Shown here: piece by piece, positions 48,869-61,300 of the stretch
How positions within the stretch are numbered: the first letter of the stretch is position 1
Layout: each line of letters opens with the position of its first letter
Assembly: GCA_037176705.1 (NCBI GenBank)
Contig: CM073885.1
Location: 219,430,290 to 219,494,289 of the forward strand
Direction: 5' to 3'
Origin: Molossus alvarezi
Taxonomy: Eukaryota > Chordata > Mammalia > Chiroptera > Molossidae
Length of the DNA stretch: 64,000 nucleotides
Program-made: the position numbers and the translations under genes
The notes under the pieces: model-generated
Database searches by the model: none
Told to the model about the DNA's origin: nothing
The model's input: only the letters and a program-made list of their open reading frames with translations

Positions 48869-49770
48869 TTGTAGGTTTTTCATATATGGCCTTTATTATG
48901 TCGAGATATGGTCCCTGTATTTCCCATAGCTGAGCGTTTTTATCAGAATTTGGTGCTGGATTTTGTCAAATACTTTTTCAGCAACTATTGATATGATCTT
49001 ATGGTTTTTATTTTTAATTTTGTTTATGTGGTGTATCACATTTATTGATTTGCAAATATTGTACCAGCCTTGCATCCCTGGGATGAATCCCATTTGGTCA
49101 TGGTGAATAATTCTTTTAATGTATTTCTTGATCCAATTTGCTAATTTTTTGTTAAGAATTTTGGCATTTATGTTCATTAGGGATATTGGCCTATGGTTTT
49201 CTTTCTTTGTAGTGTCTTTTTCTGATTTTGGAATTAGAATTATTCTGGCCTCATAAAATGAATTTGGAAGTCTTTCTTCTTTTTTAATTTTTTTGGAGTA
49301 GTTTGAGGAGCATGGGTGTTAGTTCTTCTTTGAATGTTTGGTAAAACTCCCCCATGAAGCTGTCTGGGCCTGGGCTTTTGTTTGCTGGGAGTTTTTTTTT
49401 ATTACATCTTCAATTTCCTTAGTTGTTATTGGTTTGTTCAAGTTTTCTGTGTCTTCCTGGTTCAGTTTTAGGAAACTGTGATTTTACAAGTTTGTCCATT
49501 ATGCCTAGATTGTCTAATTTGTTGGCGTTTAATTGTTCACAGTATTTTTTAACAATCCTTTGTATTTCTGTGGTGTCACGTTTTAATTTTTTGAGGTGTC
49601 AATTGTTACTTCTTCTCTTTTGTTTATGATTTTGTTTATTTGGGTTTTCTCTTTTTGTATCTTGGTGAGTCTCGCTAAGGGCCCATTAATCTTGTTCATT
49701 TTTTCAAAGAAACAGCTCTTTGTTTCATTGATCTTTTGAATTTTTTTTTTTTTTTTTTTAGTTTCTATGT
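48869..49770 (-). mobile_element. L1-F, segment 2: RT region of ORF2
   Basis: Picks up exactly where segment 1 stopped (GTAGG, then TTTCATATATGGCCTTTATT), running through RT motifs to the linker before the RT domain. ORF2 relic at 48896-49177. Interrupted by L1-D after AGTTTCTATGT (49760-49770). Confidence 0.86.
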
Positions 49771-50127
49771 TGTTGTTTTTAACTTAATTTTATTGTTGAA
49801 TGTATTACAGATGTTCCTCCTTTTTTTCCCCTTTTACCACCTCCTCCCAACTTTCACACCCCTCCTGTGTTCCCCACACTATTGTCTGTGTCTTATTAGT
49901 TATGCATATATGCATATAAGTTCTTTGGTTTCTATCTTCTTCCCCCTCCCTTCCCTTTGATGTTTTTCAATCTAACAACCAATTTGTACTTCTTAATTTC
50001 TTCATCTTTTTTTACCCAATTCTCCTCCCATCTGGCAAGCAACCAAAAGTTCTCTGTGTCTATGAGTCTGTTTTTGTTCTGCTTGCTCATTTTGTTTATA
50101 GATATGTATTTATTGCCATTTTATTGT

Positions 50128-51030
50128 TTATATATTTTTATCTTGTTCTTCTTCAAGAAGACTTGTCAACTTTTCATATAATACTGGTTTGGTAGTGATA
50201 AACTCCTTTAGCTTTTTCTTGTCTGGGAAACTCTTTGTATGGCCATTGATTCTAAATGATAACTTTGCAGGACAGAGTAATCTGGGTTGTAGGTCCTTGC
50301 TTTTTATCATTTTGAATATCTTTTGCCACTCCCTTCTGGCCTGCAAAGTTTTTTTGAGAAATCGGCTGCCAGTCTTATGGGGGCTTCTTTGTAGGTAACC
50401 AACTGCTTTTTTCTTGCTGCTTTTAAGATTCTCTCTTTGTATTTAACCTTTTGCATTTTGATGATGATGTGTCATGGTGTGGACCTCTTTGGATTTATCT
50501 TGTTTGAAACTCTCTGTGCTTCCTGGACATGTATGTCTGTTTCTTTCACCAAGTTAGGGAATTTGCCTATCATTATTGTTTCAAATATGTTTTCAGTTTC
50601 TTGCTCTCTCTCTTTTCCTTCTGGCACCCCCATGATGCGAATGTTGGATACTTAAAGTTGTCCCAGAGTCTTCATATATTATCCTCATTTTATTGGATTC
50701 TTTTTTCTTTTGGTTGTTCTGATTAGGTGTTTTTTACTTCCTTATATTCCAATTGGTGGTTTGCTTCTTGGCTTCACCTACTCTACTATTGAATCTCTGT
50801 AAATTATTCTTTATTTCAGTTAGTCTCTCCTTCATTTCTGACTGGTTCTTTTTTATGCTCTTGAGGTCCTCACTGAGTTCACTGAAGTTCTCACTAAGTT
50901 CACTGAGCATTCTTATAAGCACTGTTTTGAACTCTGTATCTGTTAGACTGCTTATCTCCATTTCATTTATTTCTTTTCCTGGAGTTTTGTTCTGTTCTTT
51001 CACTTGGGACATGTTTCTTTGTCTCCTCAT
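50128..51030 (-). pseudogene. L1-D ORF1 pseudogene
   Basis: Open pieces: 50734-51030 (N terminus MRRQRNMSQVKEQNK and coiled coil with SELSENFSELSEDLKSIKK) and 50128-50346 (C-terminal QARREWQKIFKMI, LLCPAKLSFRI). Related to, but clearly different from, the ORF1 of L1-A and L1-B, so a separate lineage. Frames are broken between 50347 and 50733. Confidence 0.82.
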
Positions 51031-51402
51031 TTTGGCAGCCTCCCTGTGTTTGTTTTTATGTATTAGTTAGAGTTGCTATGTCTCCTAGGCTTCCTACAGT
51101 GGCCTGTTTTAGGTGTTCTGTAGGGTCCAGTGGCACAGCCTCCCTGGACTCAGTTCATTGTGCATCTTTATAACTAGTGTTTTGAACTCTGCATCTGTTA
51201 GATTGCTCATCTCCATTTTGTTTAGTTCTTTTCCTGGAGTTTTGTTGTGTTCTTTCACTTGGGACATGTTTCTTTGTCCCTCATCTTGGCTGCCTCCCTG
51301 TTTTTTGTTTCTATGTATTAGTTAGAGTTGCTATGTCTCCTAGGCTTCCTACAGTGTCCTAGTTTAGGTGTTGTGTAGGGTCCAGTGGCACAGCCTCCCT
51401 GG
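50898..51402. repeat. Tandem duplication, period about 256 bp, in L1-D
   Basis: The block with CACTTGGGACATGTTTCTTT (51001) and CCTAGGCTTCCTACAGTG recurs at 51257, including GGGTCCAGTGGCACAGCC twice (51122, 51378). In sense it doubles the 5' UTR end and the first codons of ORF1. Confidence 0.85.
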
Positions 51403-53343
51403 TCACCCAACTGGACCCTCAAGGTACACCCCTGATGTAGACTTTACATCCTTTTGTTGTAATCTTGGCAAGTCAGTGGGAGGGTTTTACTCAGGCTGAT
51501 CAGCTGCAAGGACTGGTTGTGCCCACTATCCACCAACCTCTGACTTGAATGATCAGCTGTGCAGGGGCCCACTGCACAGAGCAAGACTAACTTAAGTAAG
51601 GTTCTGGTACCCACTGAGTCTATTCCGTGAGTGTTTCACTTGTGGAGGTGGGTAGGTGGTGGTGCTTAGCAGTGTTCTGAAGCTGTCCACTGGGTGTGCT
51701 GGCTCTGAAGCAAGGTCAGCCACTGCCTGTGTTTTACCTGGGGCTACCAGGCATAACCTGCAATATGGAGGTGCCCAGGCAAAGCCAAGTTATGAACCAA
51801 GGCTGGCTGTTTCTAGTGCCAGGCCTGAGACCACTTTGTGAGAGGTATAGGGCTCACTGTGGTTAGATGCTACTTGTTTGAGAGAATTTAGGAAAATCTG
51901 AAGCAGGAGCTAAAACAGGCCAATCCTATGGTAAAGCCATTCTAAACAGCTTGGGTGGGCCAAAAAGTTGGATGAAGCAGGGCCTCAGGGAATCACCAGG
52001 GTGGGGCAAACAGGGTGAATCAGGTTGCTGGATTCTCATATATGTGGCCTTTCTGCTGTCCTTCTGGGGGAAGGGCTCACTAATGGAACAATGGCCTCTG
52101 CCAGCAGGTCTGTCCAGGAGAAAGCTGCCTCTCCAGCCCTTTCCCTGTTGCCAAACAACTCAGTTCTTCCCCATATGTCTCTGGTTTCTGTCCAGCTGAC
52201 TCCCCTCTGAGCTGGAGCTCAGAGGGAGCAGGTCCAATTAAGTCCATGTACAAGCCCTTTAAGAGGAGCAGACTGGGGCTCCAGCAGCCTCAGCCTTCTT
52301 CAGCCTCAATTCCTGCTGCTTTTTACAGCCAGATGTTTTGGGGACTTCTCTTCCTGGCACTGGAACCCTGAGCCGGGGGCCTGGTGTGGGACAGGGACCC
52401 CCTCACTCCTCAGTGAAACCCTTCACAGCCAAGGTATCCCTCCTGTTTTTCACCTGCCACATGTGTGTGTGGGACCAGCACGTCGTGCCTCTGCCCCTCC
52501 TACCAGTCTCAATGTGGCTTCTTTAATTGTGTAGTTGTAGGACTTCCATTCAGCTCTAATTCAGGCTGTTCTGAAGGATGTTTGTTCTGTAGTTTAGTTG
52601 TAATTTTAATGTGGTTGTGGGAGGAGGTGAGTACCGCATTTACCTACCCGGCACCATGACCAGAGTCCTCAGTTTTTATGTCATTTATTTCTGCCCTGAC
52701 CTTTACTATTTCTTTTCTTCTACTTGCTTTGTGTTTTTCTTTTTGTTTACTTTCTAGTTCTTTGAGTTGTATGGTTAGACAATCAAGTAGAAGTTTTTCT
52801 TGTTTCTTGAGGTAGACCTTGTAGTGCTATGAACTTCCCTCTCAGGACTGCTTTCACTGTGTCCCATAGATTTTGTGTTGTGTGTTCATTTTCATTGGTT
52901 TCCAGGAAGTTTTTAATTTCTTCCTTAATCTCTTTGGTAACTTATTCATTGTTTAATAGCATGCTATTTAGCCTCCAAGTGTTTGAATGTTTTTGTTGTA
53001 ATTGATTTCTAGTTTCCTACCATTATAATCTGAGAAGATATGATTTCAATCTTTTTGAACTTGTAGAGATTTAGTTTGTGTCCTAACATGTGGTATGTCT
53101 TTGAGAATGTCCCATGTGCACTTGAGAAGAATGAGAATTCTGCAGTTTTAGGGTGTAATTCTCTGTAGATATCTATTAAATCCATTTTGTCGAGTCTCTG
53201 TTTCGTGGTTAATTTAAAGTCTCTGTTTCCTGGTTAATTTTTTGTCTAGAGGATCTATCCAGTGATGTCAGCAGGTTGTTGTAGTGCCCTGCTATGATTG
53301 TATTACTGTTGATCTCTCCTTTGAAGTCCTACAGAAGATTTTT

Positions 53344-53577
53344 TTTTATCCTCACCCGAGGATATTTTTCCATTTTTTGTACAGATAGAGTGGGAGGGAG
53401 AGAGAGGAAGGGACAGAAACATCGACGTGAAGGGACACATCAAGTAGCTGCCACCCGCACGACCAACCAGGGCCGGGGACAAACTGCAACCGAAGTACGT
53501 GCCCTTAGCGGGAACCGAACCCGGGTCTCTCCAGACCGCAGGCCGACGCTCTAACCGCTGAGCCAAACTGGCCAGGG
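53344..53577 (-). mobile_element. Young VES SINE inside L1-F
   Basis: Near-consensus reverse copy. Target duplication CCTACAGAAGATTTTT at 53328 and 53578. Confidence 0.95.
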
Positions 53578-54533
53578 CCTACAGAAGATTTTTAATATAT
53601 TTTGGTGCTCCTAAATTGGAGCACCAAGGTTATATCCTCCTGTTGGATAAATCTTTTCAATATTATGTAGTGACCTTCTTTGTCTCTAGTTATGGCCTTC
53701 ATTTTGAAATCTAATTTATCATATATGAGTATTGCTACCTCAGCTTTTTTTTCTTTCTGTTTGCTTGGAAACATTTTTTTCATCCCTTCATCTTCAACCC
53801 ATGTAAGTCTTTTGTTGTGAGGTGGGTCTCTTGTAAACAACATATATATGAGTCATGCTTTCTTATCCATTCAGCTATTCTGTGTCTTTTGATGAGGGTG
53901 TTTAATCCATTTACATTTAAGGTGATTATTGATATGTACTTATTTATTGCCATTTTTGTTTAGTGTGGTTATATTTTTCTTCCTATTTCTTCTACTAATT
54001 ACAACAGTCCTTTTAACATTTCTTGAAGTGATGATTTGGTGCTAATATATTCCCTTAGCCTTTTTTTTTTTGGTCTGGGAAACTGTTTGACTTTCTATTT
54101 TGAATGATAGCCTTGCTGGACAGAGTAGTCTTAGATTCAGATCCTTGTTTTTCATGACCTTGATTACTTCATGCCATTTCCTTTTGGCCTGTGTAGTGTT
54201 TCTGTTGAGAAGTCAGCTGAGAGCATTATGGGGATTCCTTTGTAGGTAATTTGTTGCTTATCTCTTGCTGCCTTTAGGATTCTCCCTTTGTCTTTAATTT
54301 TTGGCATTTTAATTATTATGTGTCTTGGTGTGGGCCTCTTTGGGTTCTTCTTACTTGGGGCTCTCTGTGCTTTTTAAACTCATATGCCTTTTTCCTTCAT
54401 CACATCAGGGACACTTTCTGTCACTATTTCTTTAAATATATTTAACCCCTGCTCATCTTCTTTTTCTTCTGGCACTCCTATGATGTTATGTTTCATATTG
54501 TCCCACCATTCTCTTAGGCTGTCTTTCTGTTTT

Positions 54534-54571
54534 GTTTTGTTTGTTTCTTTGTTTTTAAATCCTTGCCTGAG

Positions 54572-54614
<43 letters not shown>

Positions 54615-54821
54615 TATCACCAGATAGAGTGGGAGGGAGAGAAAGGGAGAGAGAGAGAGAAACATCAACCTGAGAGGGTCATGTTGACTGGTTGCCTCCA
54701 GTAGGACCTCGACCAGGGTCGGGGATGTACCGCAACCAACATACATGCCCTTGGCCATAATCAAATCTGTCACTCATTGGTCAGCGGACTGACACTTTAC
54801 TGCTGAGCCAAATCATCCAGG
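54534..54821 (-). mobile_element. VES SINE inside L1-F, with (TA)n
   Basis: Reverse copy with an AT microsatellite (54574-54611) in its 3' part. Target duplication GCTGTCTTTCTGTTTT at 54518 and GCTGTCTTTCTGTTTT at 54822. Confidence 0.92.
54574..54611. repeat. (TA)n microsatellite
   Basis: About 18 AT units within the SINE's 3' part, likely length-variable. Confidence 0.95.
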
Positions 54822-55993
54822 GCTGTCTTTCTGTTTTTAAATTGTTTTTTTTCTTTTTGATTCTCTGATTGGTGATTTTTTCTACTCTGTCTACTAATTC
54901 ACTGATCTGATCTTTGGCTTACTCTTTTCTGCTGGTTATGCCTTCCAATGTGTTCTTTATTTCTGCTATGTCATCCTTCATTTCCAATTGGTTGATTTTC
55001 AATGTTTTTATATCATTCTATTGAGCTTCCTCATAATTACTACTCTGAACTCTACTTCTTATATCTTGCTTAATTCCATTTCATTTATCTCTTCTCATAT
55101 AGAATTCTCTTGTTCTTTCATTTGGTATTTGTCTCTTTGTTTCACCATTTTGGCTATCTCAGTTGATTTTGGAGACTGCCAAATTTTCCCCGTGGGTGTT
55201 GGTGTTCCGCTGGTTGTGGCTCCTTCTACTGGGTTTGGATGAGTGTGGGAGGACCTACATTAAACACTACTGTCAGATCTTACTTTCCTGGATAGATTTG
55301 CAGGCCTAGGAAAGGTTCAGTTATCCTCTAGTTTTTGCCTGAAGGCTATTAGTTTCAATTACTTGATAAGCCTCAATTTGTAGCCTCAGGTGAATGAAAA
55401 ATCTCTCAAGTGTAAGAGGACTTCCAGCCAGTGTGGCACTTGCTCTCAGACTCCATATGTTAATGAGCCTCAGTTTGTATTTCTCTTGCCTGGACTGGCC
55501 TGGCAGTGTTGAATTCCTGAAGGAAAGGCTGTTGCTTCTCCATGGGGCTCTGGGAAGGGGCTCTTTAAGTAATATGGCTACTGTCCTATGAGGGAATGAT
55601 TCAGCACAAAACTCCCAGTGTCCTCCCCTCTAGCTCTCTCCTGAGCCAGGAGCCCCGGACTCTCTCCACACAGTTCCTGACCAGTCTACCCCCGCTCTGT
55701 TGGAGTCCAAGGTAAGTGGCTGCAGCTGATTTGGTGCTTTTTAAAACCCCACTTTCTCAGTGGGAGCCACTCACACCTAAAACAGTCCCCAGCGGCTGTT
55801 CATGAGCTCCCAGCCTGCCCTCTTGCTCCTCCACAGATCCTATAAGGCTTGATTTTGCATTCTTTTTCTGTCCCTGGTTATATGGGTTCTCTCTTTTCAG
55901 TTGTTTTTGACTGATGATTTGTCTTTATTTTAGTTGTAATTCCTGTAATTCCAGTGTGGCCCTGGGAGATGTTTTAAGTCCACTAAGTCTCAG

Positions 55994-56245
55994 CTCCTTA
56001 ATTAAGTAAATTCCTAAGTATTTTATTCTTTTTTTAAAACTATTATAAATGGAATTGTTTCCATAATTTACTTTTCAGACTGTTCCTTGTGAGTGTATAG
56101 AGATATAGCTTATTTTGTATGTTGATTTTGTATTCTGTTCATTTGATGTTTATTTATTAGTTGTAACAGGTTTTTTGGAAAACTCTTTAGAGTTCTCTGC
56201 ATATAAGATTATCATCCACAAATAGAGATAATTTTTTTTCAAGGT
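55994..56245 (-). mobile_element. L1-E, segment 2: RT region
   Basis: Resumes L1-E with CTCCTTAATTAAGTAAATTCCTAAG and ends near a decayed FADD region (ATCATCCACAAATAGAGAT). The join to segment 1 at 38706 restores the normal order of L1 ORF2, about 17 kb apart. CTCC(TT) on both sides is a short possible target duplication. Confidence 0.8.
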
Positions 56246-56930
56246 TGCAACATTAATTAAATGTGTGGTCCAATCAGGTATTTTATGCTAATATAAGGAC
56301 CTGAATGGAAAGGAGCCTTTGACTGAGACTTTGGATGGTGACATTTGGGCAGACAGAGATGAGGCTGTGAGCTTGGAACTTGACAACTCCCTGTACCTTC
56401 CTAGCTAGCAGAAGCCATTCTCTTATCAATTTAACATCCCAACTGAGGCAACTAACTTTGCTGGCATAAAAACCTTTACATGACTTCACTTATGGCAGTT
56501 GCCTGAGATGGGGATGATTATTCTCTACAGCATCCATTCTGATCACGACCACTATCTCTGATCTTATAACAAGAGTTATATCTCAACATAGCCCAGATAA
56601 AAAAGTGCAGGACTTGCTCTAATAATAGATAAAAATACACCAAAGGAGTTGCATAATTCTGGATAGATATAGATATAGATATATCCAGAATATATATGTG
56701 TGTGTGTGTGTATCTATATATCTGGAGAATTCTAGAGATGGGAATATGGAGTGGATACATAATGTGCAAACTGCTTAGCCACTCCCAACCGTACCCTCAC
56801 CTTGAAGGACCCAGAAAACATTCCTTTCTCATTGGTGACATAAACATATTTATATAAAGGATGAGATGTATTCTGTTATATAGCAGCATTAAGTTGTGGT
56901 TGTATTGAAGTTTAAAATGGTTTGAAGTGG
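56246..56930. other. Unassigned DNA with an A/T microsatellite
   Basis: No gene recognised. A (TAGATA)n/(TG)n block lies at 56660-56726, with nearly inverted halves (GATATAGATATAG and ATCTATATATC). Confidence 0.5.
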
Positions 56931-57025
56931 AGGAGCACTCTGGGAAGATGGCAGAGTAGCAAGCACCAGGAATCTATCTCCCCACCTAGACAACAATTGC
57001 ACTGGCAGGATCTGTTTGTTTGTTT

Positions 57026-57057
<32 letters not shown>

Positions 57058-57660
57058 ATCCTCACCCGAGGACATTTTTCCATTTTTTGTTCAGGTAGAG
57101 TGGGAGGGAGAGAGAGGAACAGAAAGAGAGAGAGAAACATCGATGTGAAAGGGACACATCGAGTGGCTGCCACCCACACAACCGACCAGGGCCGGGGACA
57201 AACTGCAACTGAGGTACGCGCCCTTAGCGGGAACCGAACCAGGGTCTCCCAGGACCGCAGGCTGACGCTCTAACCGCTGAGCCAAACCGGCCAGGGCGAG
57301 GATCTGTTTAATGTAACTATTTTAGAACTCTGGAGTCTATTAAAGATTTGTAACTTCCAGGAGGAAGGATTAGAAGGTGAATTGTGATTAATTTTGGTCA
57401 GTGTCAGCTCTTAGCATAGTAGAACCTACTCTACTCCCAGCCACATGGCAGGCAGCTGTGCACCTGTTCCTGGAGCAGCCTGCATACAGCTTGCAAGAGC
57501 CAGGGTGAGCAAAAAACATCCACTCCTCCAAATCATTGGGGAGTAGTGCTTCAGTTGACGATTTCTGCTTCTGATCAAGATGTGGACAAAGAAACAGGCA
57601 GCCAATGCTGTTGCACCTCCCCTCATTGTTGCAAACTCCTACCCCTCTGGCTAGAGTGAC
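56931..57660 (+). mobile_element. Old L1 5' UTR fragment
   Basis: Begins GGAGGAGCACTCTGGGAAGA followed by TGGCAGAGTAG, then CACCTAGACAACAATTGCAC and TAGAACTCTGGAGTCTATTA, an L1M-era 5' UTR. Split by a SINE at 57018-57298. The only L1 copy outside the CNOT6L introns that is on the + strand. Confidence 0.7.
57018..57298 (-). mobile_element. Young VES SINE in the L1 5' UTR
   Basis: Near-consensus reverse copy with a (TTTG)n(TTTA)n tail. Target duplication AGGATCTGTTT at 57007-57017 and 57299-57309. Confidence 0.93.
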
Positions 57661-58110
57661 TTCCAGGTAATTTAAAGCATTAGCTTCCCCCCATCCCTTG
57701 CTTCGTTTCTCTTGTTTTCCCTTTCTGGGAGCCAGACATTATAGACTTGAACATTGAAAAGCAACTGCATTTATAGGTAAAATTAGGAAGTGACCATGTG
57801 TGCCCAGAGAAAGGTGTACACTTCAGCATGCTTCTTGGCACAGAGATAGCCTATAATATTAAAAACAAAACAAACAAACAAAAGCCCAGCAAACCCTGTG
57901 AAAGAGGGAGAATCTGATGTCCACAGTTACCACATTATTATTTTTTTATATTATTATTTTTAAATATATCCCTTCAACAAAATGTCACAAGCCATACAAA
58001 GAAATACAAAAGCATAGCACATAAAAGTAAAATAAATAAATAAATAAATAATAAATAAAAGCTGTCTTTGAAAAAGACTTGAGGGCAGATCAACTAGACA
58101 AGGATTTTAA

Positions 58111-58363
58111 TTTTAATTTTTTTAATTTTAATCCTCACCCGAGGACATTTTTGCATTTATCTTCAGATAGAGCAGGAGGGAGAGAGGGACAAAGAGAGAG
58201 AAACATCGATGCAAGAGAGACACATCGAGTGGTTGCCACCCACACAACCCCAACTGGGACTGGGGACAAACTGCAACCGAGGTACGTGCCCTTAGCGGGA
58301 ACCAAACACAGGACTCTCTGGTCCACAAGTCGACACTCTAGCCTCTGAGCCAAACCGGCCAGG
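58111..58363 (-). mobile_element. VES SINE
   Basis: Reverse copy with head GTCCTGGCCGGTTTGGCTCA. Perfect 18-bp duplication ACTAGACAAGGATTTTAA at 58093-58110 and 58364-58381. Confidence 0.94.
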
Positions 58364-61300
58364 ACTAGACAAGGATTTTAAACTTATGTTATTAAGCCTT
58401 TGGCTTGATTCTCAGCCATATCTGCTCTGTGGCTACAGTATAGAATGTGGCTATGTAACTTAAGGTTTTGTGTTAGAACTTCAAGTCCTTAGGTTTATCT
58501 CTTTCTTTGTGTACACTCTTCAGGGCAGCCAGAAGCATCCATACCATGTAATAAGTCTTGTTAACCATAATTGTTATCATAATGGTCAAGTGCATTAGTT
58601 ACCTGAACAAAAACTTTGTCATCACTCTGAACTATAATCTAAAGAAACCATAGCTTGTGGTTTAAGTATTTATGATGGCACTGCATGCCACAACTGACTA
58701 ATGTTCATTTATTTCTTGTAAGGAAATCTTCACTGCATTCGTGATCAAATAGGTCACAACCCAATCCCAGAGTTCCAGGTTGAATATCAGTTTTCTGTGA
58801 CCATTTCTGGTACCAAGAAGGAGTCATTCAGAAAAATAGAAACCATTCTGGGTGTTGAAAACAAAAGAATTTAGTGCAGGGGATTGGTTATACCAGTAGT
58901 GGAAGAACTAGAAAGCCAAATAAGAAGATGTCAAGGCAATCCTGAAATTAGGAAAAGCGGCAGGAAACTGCTACCACACTTTGGGTGGATGAAATGTGGA
59001 GAGGACAGAGTGTTACCTTGCTCAGAAGTTAAGCCATCTAGTAGGAGCTGGGGCCTCTGAGTGACTGTCTTGTGAGATCTGAAATACATAGGAATGAGTA
59101 TCTGGTGGGAACTTGTGCAACGGAGGAAACAGTCACTGCCAGAGGTACCGCCGAAGCAGAGGATACCCTGGCTTCTTCTCTTCTCCCACTTCCAAGTAAT
59201 CCAGCAACACTTCTCATTTGCCAAAACGAATCAGAAGCCACCTCAAGGGTCCCTGGGAAATGCAGACCCACGATACAGGCAGAACTAAGGAAGGATGGCA
59301 GTGAATCTCAGAGCAAGTGGGCAAAGGAACAGCACAAGAAGCACATCCCTTCTTGTAATTGTGTATGTACGTGGTGCTGTGGGTGGCTTCATAGAGATGA
59401 TACGATAAGGCCCTTGCTTCAGAAAAACACTTATCACTGTATTGATGTGTCATTAGTAGTAACAGCATGAAAGTCAGACAAATCTTACATAATCCTAGCA
59501 TTGTTTCCTGTAGGGCTACCTACATAATTTTTAGAAAGAAATCATAATAGATATCATCCTATGAGAGGTATGAAATTACTTAAACTAGTGCACTTTTAAA
59601 TGAGATTTTACCTACTTTTCTTATTCAGTCTACTTTATTCAAAACTTACCTGTTAATTGAGTAAATAAGAAAATCCAAAGAACATCAGATACCTTCCCTC
59701 CTATGAACTTGGTCCTCTTTGGTAACTTGCAGCTACGTAGCCAAGATGATTTGTCTAAATTTGGTGGACCACAAACGATGTGTGGAATTTATGTACTGAA
59801 CATATGGATAGCAATACTATGGAGAAACCTGCGTTGAGATATTCATTTCTGTGGAAACTTTAATCTTCATTTTTAGTATTTCCGCATCTACAAAATTATC
59901 TATGGGGGAAAATGGGAATCCTCCCTCTTTCTGTGTAAGAGTCTTATTCTAAGTGGCAAATATTCTTGCCCAAATTTTTGCTTATGCCCTTAATAGTTTT
60001 CGAACTGTACCTACTAGAAATCAGATAAATTTGGAAAGTATATTATATTCTATGCCAAGCTGTCAGGGGGTGGGGGAAGGACTTTATGTTTTGAATATGT
60101 GACTTGTCTCTACCTGTGATCAGGAAGTTAGATTCAGGCACCGATCCAATGATCCATGGATATCTTCCATTTTTTTCTCCAGTGGAAGGAAAAGAGATTT
60201 GTTCAAGAGGCTGAGAGCATGAGAATGTGCTACTTCTTTTAACCCTGCAGATTGGGTTTCTCAACACAACTGGCCAAGCAGTTGTTTCCAAAGTGTCTTG
60301 GATGCTATCCACATGACCAGGTTCTCAGTTTGACATGGTAATGCCTTCCATTAGCACTAAGGGGATATCTTTGGTAATTACCTTGACCACCTGACTTTTC
60401 AAATCATGTGACATTGAATACTGGTTTCAATGTGAAAAAGACAAAATGTGGATATTTCTATCCTGATGCAGGCCAGCTCATAGACATACTTTGGCGGGGA
60501 CACAGAGGTGTTAGGAAATGCATAGGGTAAGTTAGGGAGATGAGAAAATACCAAAAACTGGGTTCTTTTTGAAATTTTTTTTTTTTGGAGGGTGGAGCAG
60601 TTTTTTCATCTTTGCACAGTGCCTTCAATAAATGTTTATTAAATAAATTCAGTAAAGAAGATGGGAGAGGAATTAATTACTAAGCCTTTCTTTAACCCTT
60701 TGTTCTTAGCTTTCTTCCCCCAAAGACACACAAAATAATAAATTAATCGAGTGTAGGAATTCCTAACAATGGAAAACATATCAAGGAATTCATTGAAACT
60801 TGCACCTCTCCTCCTATATGTCCTCCTCAAATATCAGGCCACAACGGACTGGTTTTGTTACTGGGTTATTCTGACCCTTTCTTTTTCTCCGATGTTACAT
60901 AGGTGTATTCTTCTGACCTGATTACATTCCAAGTACAACCAAAACGACTGGAAATGGCTCTGTCTGTCAGGGATGAACTGAGTTTTAACCACCTGCCGTC
61001 TAAGTGCACATTAAAGTACCTCCTCCAAGTAAATGCCATTGTCTATCTGTGGAAATGCTCAGCTGCCTGGAGGGACAAGTGTTAGGTCATGTGGGCTCTA
61101 GTGTCTCTTGTCCCATCCTGAAAACCAACACCAGAAAGAGAAAAAAAAATCCTTTCAGGATATATGCCAAAGGCCTGAGAGTGCCTTATATGACAGTTTT
61201 TAAAAGCAAGTATATTTGTTTGTACATTTGCCAGAATTAGGCAATTTCTATACACAATTCTGATCTTGCCGGTCTGAAACGGCAGCAATGGGACTGTGAT

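Larger units (their letters stand above)
49771..52670 (-). mobile_element. L1-D: half-L1 (ORF1 only)
   Basis: A 2.9-kb element with L1 3' UTR (49771-50090), ORF1 relic, and a long 5' UTR (about 51100-52670). ORF2 is reduced to its ATG at 50119 and a stop after seven codons (TAA at the eighth codon), followed directly by 3' UTR. This is the layout of half-L1 (HAL1) elements. Target duplication AGTTTCTATGT / AGTTTTTATGT at 49760-49770 and 52671-52681, one mismatch. Confidence 0.8.
52671..55993 (-). mobile_element. L1-F, segment 3: ORF2 N-terminus, ORF1 and 5' UTR
   Basis: Resumes the L1-F ORF2 (linker and endonuclease, with relic 53592-53843), the ORF1 relic (about 54020-55160) and the 5' UTR (55160-55993). 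Interrupted by SINEs at 53344 and 54534. With segments 1 and 2, less SINEs, the element sums to about 5.9 kb, the length of a full L1. Confidence 0.86.

Noticed and set aside
59072..59470. 132-residue open frame on the + strand
   Set aside because: Lies in what looks like an ancient interspersed repeat; no protein similarity recognised.
60903..61085. 60-residue open frame preceded by a pyrimidine-rich stretch ending TACATAG, resembling an exon
   Set aside because: No similarity to a protein I know, no matching donor or further exons, and no gene is expected here.
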